From NCBI GenBank assembly GCA_009919335.1, contig RGCC01000001.1, positions 62,001 to 126,000 on the forward strand: DNA of 64,000 nt, read 5' to 3'. The DNA comes from Alphaproteobacteria bacterium. GTDB lineage: Bacteria > Pseudomonadota > Alphaproteobacteria > Puniceispirillales > Puniceispirillaceae. How positions within the stretch are numbered: position 1 is the stretch's first letter; the number at the start of each line of letters is the position of its first letter. This document shows positions 15,988-23,552 of the stretch, piece by piece. The notes under the pieces were generated by a model. That model was given only the letters and a program-made list of their open reading frames with translations. It had not been told where the DNA came from and made no database searches. Position numbers and translations under genes: made by a program.

Positions 15988-18066
15988 ATGATCGAGAGCA
16001 ATGATGAGGCTAATCAAATGACCGGCCCGATCGAGGCTGATCAAGTCGCGCCAGCTAATCAGGTGAAGATTGTCTTTACGCCATCGGGTCGTCAGGGATT
16101 TGTGCCGGTTGGAACGCCGGTATTAACCGCGGCGCGCCAGCTGGGTGTTGATATTGACTCGGTTTGCGGCGGGCGGGCGATGTGTGGTCGTTGTCAGATT
16201 GACGTTGGCGTTGGTGAGTTTGCCAAGCATGGGCTGAAATCGGCGGCTGATCATCTGGCTGAGGTGACCGCTGTCGAGACTCGTTATGCTGATAAACGCG
16301 GCCTTATCAATGGGCGGCGGCTATCGTGTCAGGCAAAATTGTTAAAGGATGCGGTGATTGATGTGCCGCCTGAAAGTCAGGTGCATAATCAGCTGATCCG
16401 CAAAGAGGCCGATGGGCGGTCTATTGAGATGGACCCCATTGTACGCTTGTGTTTCATCGAGGTGCGTGAACCCGATATGCATGAGCCGTCCGGTGATCTG
16501 CGGCGCGTAATCGAAGCCCTAATGGCACAATGGCCGGATCGCGTTAATGGTGAAATTGCCTGTGATTTGCACGTCCTGCGACAGCTGCAGCCGGTTTTGC
16601 GCCAAGGTAAATGGCATATTACCGTTGCGCTTCGTGATGGGCACCAGATTGTCGCGATCTGGCCGGGGTTAAAAGAACAGATTGCCGGTGTTGCGATTGA
16701 TGTGGGGTCGACCACCATGTCGGCGCATCTATGCGACATGGTAACCGGAACCGTTTTGGCCTCAACCGGTGCGATGAACCCGCAAATCAGGTTTGGCGAA
16801 GATTTAATGAGCCGCGTTTCCTATGGCATCATGAATCCGGGCGGTGCGGCGGAAATGACCACGGCGGTTATTAACGGACTGCAAGGCTTGATTGATGGTG
16901 CGGCAAAGCAGGCGGGTCTCAGCAGTGATGATATTGTCGAGCTGGTGCTGGTCGGAAACCCGGTAATGCATCATTTATTGTTGGGGATTGATCCGGTTGA
17001 GCTTGGCGGGGCGCCATTTGCGCTGGCAGTTGATGCGGCATTAGATGTGCGGGCGCATGAATTGGGTCTTGCGATAAATCCGGGCGGGCGGGTTTATATT
17101 CTGCCATGTATTGCGGGTCATGTCGGCGCCGATGCGGCGGCGGTAGTGCTTGCCGAGGCGCCGCAAAAAGTTGATGAAATGACCCTGATTGTCGATGTTG
17201 GAACGAATGCCGAGATTGTTGTTGGCAACCAGAACCGGCTGTTAGCGGCGTCATCACCAACCGGACCGGCCTTTGAAGGGGCGCAAATCTCATCAGGCCA
17301 GCGCGCTGCCCCCGGTGCGATTGAGCGTATCCGCATTGATAAGGCAACGCTTGAGCCGAAATTCCGCGTCATCGGCGTTGATCTGTGGTCGGATGAGGAC
17401 GGGTTTGACGCTGCAGTTGCGAAAACCGGTGTCACCGGCATTTGCGGGTCGGGGATTATCGAGGTGCTTGGCGAGATGTATCTGGCTGGAATTATCACGA
17501 TGGACGGGGTGATTGACGGCACGAAAGCGGCTGTAAATAGCCGGATTGAGGCGGACGATCGCACATTTACCTATCGCATTACTGATACGGTTAGCGTTAC
17601 CCAGAACGATGTTCGTGCAATCCAGCTGGCCAAAGCCGCGCTTTATGCAGGCTTTCGTTTGCTGATGGATAAAATCAACATTCGCAAGGTCGATCGTGTT
17701 GTGCTGGCAGGTGCATTTGGAACGCATATTGACCCGAAATACGCGATGATACTGGGGATGATCCCGGATTGTTTGCTGGAGAATGTAAGAGCCGCTGGTA
17801 ATTCGGCTGGTGCTGGTGCGCGCCTAGCCTTGTTGAATCAGGCAGCGCGACGCGAAATTGAGGCTGTTGTTCGGCAGATTGAAAAGATTGAAACCGCCGT
17901 CGAGCCATCGTTTCAGGATCATTTTGTGAAGGCGATGGCGATCCCGCATAAAAGCGACCCCTATGCAAATCTTGCCGCGGCGGTTGACCTGCCCGAACGG
18001 ATTTTGACCGATGAGGATGCACCAGCACTGGCAGGCGGGCGGCGGCGCGGCGGCCGGCGGCGCTAG
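15988..18066 (+). CDS. Corrinoid-protein reactivase with 2Fe-2S and ASKHA domains (RamA/RACE/DUF4445 type)
   Basis: A 692-residue protein that reduces inactive cob(II)alamin back to cob(I)alamin. The N-terminal ferredoxin domain has C-x5-C-x2-C in CGGRAMCGRC (Cys60, 66, 69) and a fourth Cys near 114 (RLSCQAK). A linker domain follows, then the ASKHA-ATPase part with GVAIDVGSTTMSAHL (about 232-246), LVGNPVMHHLLLG, PCIAGHVGADAAA, DVGTNAEIV, GICGSGIIEVLGEM and VLAGAFGTHID. The C-terminal end reads LAGGRRRGGRRR, an Arg-rich tail like that of the preceding gene. This is a 2Fe-2S/DUF4445 activator rather than the methanogen-type RamA with two 4Fe-4S centres. It is the last gene of the operon and faces the convergent ccm operon. 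Confidence 0.92.
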   Translation: MIESNDEANQMTGPIEADQVAPANQVKIVFTPSGRQGFVPVGTPVLTAARQLGVDIDSVCGGRAMCGRCQIDVGVGEFAKHGLKSAADHLAEVTAVETRYADKRGLINGRRLSCQAKLLKDAVIDVPPESQVHNQLIRKEADGRSIEMDPIVRLCFIEVREPDMHEPSGDLRRVIEALMAQWPDRVNGEIACDLHVLRQLQPVLRQGKWHITVALRDGHQIVAIWPGLKEQIAGVAIDVGSTTMSAHLCDMVTGTVLASTGAMNPQIRFGEDLMSRVSYGIMNPGGAAEMTTAVINGLQGLIDGAAKQAGLSSDDIVELVLVGNPVMHHLLLGIDPVELGGAPFALAVDAALDVRAHELGLAINPGGRVYILPCIAGHVGADAAAVVLAEAPQKVDEMTLIVDVGTNAEIVVGNQNRLLAASSPTGPAFEGAQISSGQRAAPGAIERIRIDKATLEPKFRVIGVDLWSDEDGFDAAVAKTGVTGICGSGIIEVLGEMYLAGIITMDGVIDGTKAAVNSRIEADDRTFTYRITDTVSVTQNDVRAIQLAKAALYAGFRLLMDKINIRKVDRVVLAGAFGTHIDPKYAMILGMIPDCLLENVRAAGNSAGAGARLALLNQAARREIEAVVRQIEKIETAVEPSFQDHFVKAMAIPHKSDPYANLAAAVDLPERILTDEDAPALAGGRRRGGRRR

Positions 18067-18138
18067 GCCTCTAGGCGATGGCGGTTAAACGATCGCGGTT
18101 AAACGATGGTGATAAGGGTATGACCGGCGATTATCTGT

Positions 18139-18306
18139 TTACTCAGATATAGACCGGTTGGTGTCTTGTAATTTGGCAAGATGCGCAGCGGCTCGCTTGG
18201 CGTTTCGCCAGCTTGCGTAATTCAGCCAGCCAAGGCAGATCACGGCAAAGCCATAGCTTGTCCAAATATAGCCACCAAAGCCGCCCATATCAAAAAATTC
18301 GGCCAT
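18139..18306 (-). CDS. ccmD: Heme exporter protein CcmD
   Basis: A 55-residue small membrane protein. It reads MAEFFDMGGFGGYIWTSYGF, then a hydrophobic helix AVICLGWLNYASW followed by a basic segment RNAKRAAAHLAKLQ. CcmD stabilises the CcmABC complex during release of holo-CcmE in cytochrome c maturation (System I). It overlaps the end of ccmC by one base (TAATG), which is the usual tight coupling. The GGxGxYIW-x-SY pattern supports the call despite the short length. Confidence 0.9.
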   Translation of the reverse strand: MAEFFDMGGFGGYIWTSYGFAVICLGWLNYASWRNAKRAAAHLAKLQDTNRSISE

Positions 18307-19031
18307 TATTCATCCCCTCCCGGGCGCAGCATCAGCGCGGCAATGCGGCGCTCTGCTAACAAGCTGCGCATCCGCAAGATTACCAAAACCGCAAAATAGG
18401 CATGGGCGGCGACAAGCATTAGCACTAACGGGGTCAACATCGATGGATCAATCGCCGGACCGCCGCGACGCAGCAAGCTGGCTGGCTGATGCAACGTGTT
18501 CCACCAATCGACAGAGAATTTTACAATCGGCACATTAATCATCCCGACAAGCGCCAATAAAGCGGCTGGCCGGCTGCCACGTTCCGCCCGATCAAACCCA
18601 TTGGCAAGCGCGATAAACCCCAGATAGAAAAAGAACAGGATCAGCATCGAGGTTAAGCGGGCGTCCCATACCCACCATGCACCCCACATTGGCTTTCCCC
18701 ATAATGCGCCAGTGACCAGCGTTAACAGCGCAAAAACTGCACCGACTGGTGCAATGGCGCGTGCCGCAACATCGGCCAGCGGGTGTCGCCACACAACATA
18801 GAACAGGCCGCAAAGACCAAGTCCGACATAGCCAAACAACGCCAGCCATGCCGCGGGTACGTGAATATAGATGATTCGCACCGTATCGCCTTGTTGGTAA
18901 TCGGCGGGCGCAACAAACAGGCCCAAATATAATCCGATGGTACCAGTAATCACCGCAGCGGCGACCAGCGGCCATAAGAGCCGGTTGGCAATGCGCATAA
19001 ATCGTGACGGATTCGCAAGATAATCAAACAT
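18306..19031 (-). CDS. ccmC: Heme ABC transporter permease CcmC
   Basis: A 241-residue inner membrane protein of cytochrome c maturation System I that presents heme to the chaperone CcmE. The periplasmic tryptophan-rich WWVWDAR motif is present in MWGAWWVWDARLTS, flanked by the conserved His residues (YIHVPAAWLA and NTLHQPAS). Six hydrophobic segments can be traced. It is third in the operon ccmA-ccmB-ccmC-ccmD, about 70 bases after ccmB. Intact and of standard length. Confidence 0.95.
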   Translation of the reverse strand: MFDYLANPSRFMRIANRLLWPLVAAAVITGTIGLYLGLFVAPADYQQGDTVRIIYIHVPAAWLALFGYVGLGLCGLFYVVWRHPLADVAARAIAPVGAVFALLTLVTGALWGKPMWGAWWVWDARLTSMLILFFFYLGFIALANGFDRAERGSRPAALLALVGMINVPIVKFSVDWWNTLHQPASLLRRGGPAIDPSMLTPLVLMLVAAHAYFAVLVILRMRSLLAERRIAALMLRPGGDE

Positions 19032-19102
19032 GGTGCCGACATATACCTTGTTTTTCGGAGGCTGGAAAGATACCGGAAATTTGGGATGTAGATCTCATCA
19101 CT

Positions 19103-19774
19103 CTATAACCCGGTTTCAGTTTCGCCAATTTCAAGAGCGCTTGCTGCGACCAAAGGAGCCAAGGCCAATAGCACGGCAAAAACTGCGCCTAAAAGCATCA
19201 GATGCGGGCTGATGATGCCATCCTCGCTTTGCGAGGCTAGCGTGCCGAAAATCAGCAATGGCACCGCTAGCGGCAGGATTAACAGCGCCATTAAGGCACC
19301 GCCGCGCCGTGCGCCTTCGGCCAGTGCCGCTCCTATCACCCCCAGCAGGGTTAATCCCATACTGCCGATCAACAATGCGATCAATAATGGCGGCCATTGG
19401 ATGGTTGGAATATTTAGCATAATCGCCATAACTGGTGTCATGATTAACAGCGGTAATCCGGCGGTCAGCCAGTGCGAGATTGCCTTTGCCAAGGCATACC
19501 AGCCCAGCCCAAGGGGGCTTAGGCTAACCTGATCAAGCCAGCCATCGCGCACATCTTGGGCAAACAGCCGGTCAAATCCAGCCAGAATAGCTAGCAATGC
19601 AGCAATCCAAACAACCGGTATCCCAAGTGGATCAAGAATTGCTGAATTTGCGCCAATCGCCAGCGGAAATAAGGCGATAATGATTACAAAAAAGATCAGC
19701 ATGACCCCGAGGTCTTGCCGGTTTTGCCACGCAATCATCAAATCGCGTTCAATTTGTGCTAGGAACGGGCTCAT
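19103..19774 (-). CDS. ccmB: Heme exporter permease CcmB
   Basis: A 223-residue integral membrane protein, the CcmB subunit of the CcmABCD transporter. It has LIAQIERDLMIAWQNRQDL-type N-terminal cytoplasmic helix, here FLAQIERDLMIAWQNRQD, followed by FFVIIIALFPLAIG, WIAALLAILAGFDRLFAQDVRDGWLDQ and several hydrophobic helices. It overlaps ccmA by four bases (ATGA), so translation is coupled. Standard length and no disruption. Confidence 0.93.
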   Translation of the reverse strand: MSPFLAQIERDLMIAWQNRQDLGVMLIFFVIIIALFPLAIGANSAILDPLGIPVVWIAALLAILAGFDRLFAQDVRDGWLDQVSLSPLGLGWYALAKAISHWLTAGLPLLIMTPVMAIMLNIPTIQWPPLLIALLIGSMGLTLLGVIGAALAEGARRGGALMALLILPLAVPLLIFGTLASQSEDGIISPHLMLLGAVFAVLLALAPLVAASALEIGETETGL

Positions 19775-20457
19775 CCAGTTTTCCCTTGCGCCGACGCTGA
19801 CGAGGTTTCGGGCATTATCCCGGCAAGGTGGAGCGAGCGTGGTGTTGCTGCTGCTGCAAAATCGAGATGGGTTGCCGCCATCACCATACCGCCGCGATCT
19901 GCATGACCGGTTACAAGCTGGTCAAGACTGTCATTTGAAGCCCGATCAAGGCCGGCATTCGGCTCGTCCAAAAGCCACAGGCTATTGGGCGGGGCAAGCG
20001 CCAATCTGGCAAGCGCAAGCCGGCGTCGCTGGCCGCGTGATAAAACCCTTACCGGCAGGTCGGAGAATCGGTTTGCGGCAAAACCGGCAAGCGCTGTGTC
20101 AATGTCGCTCTCGGGTGCCAAAAGCCCGTTAACCTTGGCCCAACCGACAAGGTTTTCGCGGCCAGTAATGGCGCCGGACAACCCGTCAGTATGGCCAACA
20201 TAAACCAATGGCACCGAACAGGTGATTGTGCCCTCGGCAGCGCTAAGCCGTCCGGCAATGGTGCGCAGTAACGTTGATTTACCGGCACCATTAGGCCCGG
20301 TAAGGCAGCAAATTTCGCCAGCCTGTTGCCGGAACGATAATTTGCTGATGACCAGCGCCATGCCACGAAGCACGCTTAACTGGTCAATGCGCAGACCATC
20401 TTCACCGGTCGTGTTGGTGGGCGTCATGGCGTTTCTGGTTTGGGTCTGATTATCCAT
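19771..20457 (-). CDS. ccmA: Heme exporter ATP-binding protein CcmA
   Basis: A 228-residue ABC ATPase that powers release of heme-loaded CcmE from CcmC. Walker A is GPNGAGKST at 54-62, the ABC signature is LSRGQRRRLALARL near 140, and Walker B is LWLLDEPNAGLD near 160. The start ATG 20457 gives a polar 10-residue extension; ATG 20427 is an alternative. First gene of ccmABCD. The rest of the System I genes (ccmE, ccmF, ccmG, ccmH) are not in the window. Confidence 0.93.
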   Translation of the reverse strand: MDNQTQTRNAMTPTNTTGEDGLRIDQLSVLRGMALVISKLSFRQQAGEICCLTGPNGAGKSTLLRTIAGRLSAAEGTITCSVPLVYVGHTDGLSGAITGRENLVGWAKVNGLLAPESDIDTALAGFAANRFSDLPVRVLSRGQRRRLALARLALAPPNSLWLLDEPNAGLDRASNDSLDQLVTGHADRGGMVMAATHLDFAAAATPRSLHLAGIMPETSSASAQGKTG

Positions 20458-20657
20458 GATCCATTTCTAGCCGCGCTTGGCCGTGCTGGTCTAGGGGCTT
20501 TGGTGTCGCAACGGCGTTTTAGCCGCATGATTGGCGGCAAATACCCTCTGGCAAGTTCTGCCTGTTTTGGCTATAACAATGCCTGACCGCTTTGAGGCAC
20601 CCCTCGAGTTGGCCGTTTCAATTTATTGTAGGGTTCGACCTGGAAAAGGAGAACGCC

Positions 20658-23330
20658 ATGTCAGAGACATTGCGCGATGCATGCCGTGCCAGCCTAGATG
20701 CGGCCGGAAAAACATATCATTATTATTCGCTAGCCGAATTGGCTAAGACCTATCCAGCGCTGGATAAGCTGCCTTACTCTTTGAAAGTTCTGTTGGAAAA
20801 CCTGCTGCGTAACGAAGATGGCAGTTCGGTCACGAAGGCGGATATTGAAGCCTTGGCAAACTGGGCCGAAAATGGTGAAAAAGGCGAGATCGCGTTTCGC
20901 CCATCGCGTATTCTTTTGCAAGATTTTACGGGTGTTCCAGCCGTTGTCGATTTGGCCGCAATGCGTGACGCGATGCAGGCAATTGGCGGCAACCCTGAGA
21001 AAATTAACCCGCTGTCACCTGTCGATCTGGTGATTGACCATTCGGTTATGGTTGATCATTCGGGCGGCGAGGATGCGGCTGCAAAGAACGTTGCACTTGA
21101 ATTCTCGCGCAATCAGGAACGCTACGAATTTTTACGCTGGGGCGCAGGCGCGTTCGATAATTTCCGCGTTGTGCCGCCCGGAACAGGCATCTGCCATCAG
21201 GTCAATCTCGAGTTTCTGTCGCAAACCGTCTGGACGCGCGAAGACGATGGCAAAACCTTTGCCTATCCTGACTCGGTTGTTGGTACTGACAGTCATACCA
21301 CAATGGTCAATGGCCTTGCTGTTCTTGGCTGGGGTGTTGGCGGTATTGAAGCTGAAGCAGCGATGCTCGGCCAGCCAATTTCAATGCTGGTGCCAGATGT
21401 AATCGGGTTCCGTCTTGATGGCAAATTGCCCGAAGGCGCAACGGCAACCGATCTGGTGCTGATGATCGTTGAAGCGCTTCGTAAACGCGGCGTTGTTGGA
21501 AAATTCGTTGAATTCTTTGGCCCTGGGCTTGATCAATTGTCGTTGGCCGACCGCGCAACGATCGCCAATATGGCACCGGAATATGGCGCGACCTGCGGCT
21601 TTTTCCCGATTGACCAAGAAGCGTTGAATTACCTGCGGCTAACCGGCCGTGATGATGACCGGGTTGCGCTTGTCGAGGCCTATGCCAAGGCACAAGGTAT
21701 GTGGCGCGAATCAAACGCGGCTGATCCGCATTTCACCGATAGCTTGTCATTGGATCTTGGGTCTGTGGTGCCGTCACTTGCCGGACCAAAACGCCCGCAA
21801 GACCGTGTGACATTGCCTGACGTTGCTGCGTCATTTGCAAGCACATTGGCCGAAAGCACTGGCCGAACTCAGGCAAAATCTGTGGCCGTCGATGGTGCCA
21901 ATTATGAAATCGCCGATGGTGATGTGATGATTGCAGCGATCACCTCATGTACCAACACCTCGAACCCGTCAGTTCTGGTGGCGGCTGGTCTGGTGGCAAA
22001 GGCCGCACATGAAAAAGGGATGAAGGTCAAGCCATGGGTGAAAACCTCGCTTGCGCCCGGCAGCCAAGTTGTATCGGCCTATCTTGATGCGGCAGGTCTT
22101 ACCCAGCATCTTGATGCGCTTGGGTTCAACACGGTTGGTTATGGATGCACCACCTGTATCGGTAATTCTGGCCCGCTTGATGAGGCAATCGTTTCGGCTA
22201 TTGACGAAAATGAACTCGTGGTCAGCGCGGTGCTTTCGGGGAACCGTAACTTTGAGGGCCGGGTCAGCCCGCACGCTGCGGCTAATTATCTGGCATCGCC
22301 GCCACTGGTTGTGGCCTATGCATTGGCAGGGTCGGTTACCAAGGTTTTGAGTGATGAGCCGCTTGGCACTGATAGTGACGGTAATGATGTCTATCTAAAG
22401 GATCTGTGGCCGAGCAATGAGCAAATCCGCGCGGTGGTTGATGCGGTTATTTCCGCTGAAATGTTCCGGTCACGCTATGCCGATGTGTTTAAAGGCACCA
22501 AGGAATGGCAGGCAATCCAGACATCTGGCGGCCTAACCTATAATTGGAATGATGGATCAACCTATGTGCAGAACCCGCCTTATTTCGAGGGCATGACCCG
22601 CGAAATTTCAGAAACCGCAAGTGACATTACTGGTGCGCGTGTTCTGGCACTTTTGGGTGATTCGATTACAACCGATCATATCTCGCCTGCTGGTGGTATC
22701 GCCCGCGATACACCGGCTGCCGATTTCCTGACAAGCCATCAGGTTCGGCCGGTTGATTTCAACTCATTTGGTGCGCGCCGCGGTAATCATCAGGTGATGA
22801 TGCGTGGAACCTTTGCCAATATCCGCCTGAAAAATATGGCAGCCGCCGGTACCACAGGCGGATTTGCCCGCCATGTACCATCGGGTGATATTGCGCCCCT
22901 GTTTGATGTAGCGTCACGCTATGCGGATGAGGGGACGCCATTGGTGATTGTTGGTGGCAAGGAATATGGCACTGGTTCCAGCCGTGACTGGGCGGCCAAA
23001 GGCACTTGCTTGCTTGGCATTAAGGCGGTCATCGTCGAGAGCTTTGAGCGGATCCACCGTTCTAACCTGATCGGTATGGGTGTGTTGCCGTTGCAGTTCC
23101 CGGCCGGTGTTACGCGTGAAACTCTTGGTTTGACTGGTGACGAGGTGATTAATCTCACCGGGCTTGCCGATGGTGTCTCGCCGGGCATGACGGTGAAAGC
23201 CACCTTTACCTTTGCCGATGGGCGCAGCGAAACCGTTGATCTGCTGGCACGGATCGACACTGATGGTGAAGCCACCTATTTCAAGAATGGTGGCATCCTT
23301 CAATATGTGCTTCGCCAGCTCGCCGCGTAA
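20658..23330 (+). CDS. acnA: Aconitate hydratase AcnA
   Basis: The TCA-cycle enzyme converting citrate to isocitrate, 890 residues, normal for AcnA. The 4Fe-4S ligands are Cys431 in [11 protein letters not shown] and Cys497 and Cys500 in CTTCIGNSG. Other family motifs are [46 protein letters not shown] and [15 protein letters not shown] 20658 is preceded by AAAAGGAG at a good distance and starts the typical [12 protein letters not shown]; a longer frame from 20592 has no such support. It is divergent from ccmA by 200 bases and followed by a strong terminator at 23401. Confidence 0.97.
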   Translation: MSETLRDACRASLDAAGKTYHYYSLAELAKTYPALDKLPYSLKVLLENLLRNEDGSSVTKADIEALANWAENGEKGEIAFRPSRILLQDFTGVPAVVDLAAMRDAMQAIGGNPEKINPLSPVDLVIDHSVMVDHSGGEDAAAKNVALEFSRNQERYEFLRWGAGAFDNFRVVPPGTGICHQVNLEFLSQTVWTREDDGKTFAYPDSVVGTDSHTTMVNGLAVLGWGVGGIEAEAAMLGQPISMLVPDVIGFRLDGKLPEGATATDLVLMIVEALRKRGVVGKFVEFFGPGLDQLSLADRATIANMAPEYGATCGFFPIDQEALNYLRLTGRDDDRVALVEAYAKAQGMWRESNAADPHFTDSLSLDLGSVVPSLAGPKRPQDRVTLPDVAASFASTLAESTGRTQAKSVAVDGANYEIADGDVMIAAITSCTNTSNPSVLVAAGLVAKAAHEKGMKVKPWVKTSLAPGSQVVSAYLDAAGLTQHLDALGFNTVGYGCTTCIGNSGPLDEAIVSAIDENELVVSAVLSGNRNFEGRVSPHAAANYLASPPLVVAYALAGSVTKVLSDEPLGTDSDGNDVYLKDLWPSNEQIRAVVDAVISAEMFRSRYADVFKGTKEWQAIQTSGGLTYNWNDGSTYVQNPPYFEGMTREISETASDITGARVLALLGDSITTDHISPAGGIARDTPAADFLTSHQVRPVDFNSFGARRGNHQVMMRGTFANIRLKNMAAAGTTGGFARHVPSGDIAPLFDVASRYADEGTPLVIVGGKEYGTGSSRDWAAKGTCLLGIKAVIVESFERIHRSNLIGMGVLPLQFPAGVTRETLGLTGDEVINLTGLADGVSPGMTVKATFTFADGRSETVDLLARIDTDGEATYFKNGGILQYVLRQLAA

Positions 23331-23400
23331 ACAGGAAACAAGAAATATCCAGTCCACGCGGCGGCGGTAAAGCCGTTGTCTGACGGATTGGCTAAGATTG

Positions 23401-23435
23401 CCCCGCGCTATGGTTGTATATGGCGCGGGGTTTTT
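23401..23435 (+). terminator. Rho-independent terminator after acnA
   Basis: CCCCGCGC at 23401-23408 pairs with GCGCGGGG at 23423-23430 and is followed directly by five T (23431-23435). The loop is 14 bases and A/T-rich. It ends the acnA transcript 70 bases after its stop codon. Confidence 0.9.
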
Positions 23436-23552
23436 CGTGTCGGCACTTTCTTATTGCCTTATCCGGGGCTATTTGGCTGGATTTTCGCTGGCGAGGCTGC
23501 CTATAGTGGCGGGGTATATTCTGCTTTAGTGATATGGAAAAGCTAGCGTCAA

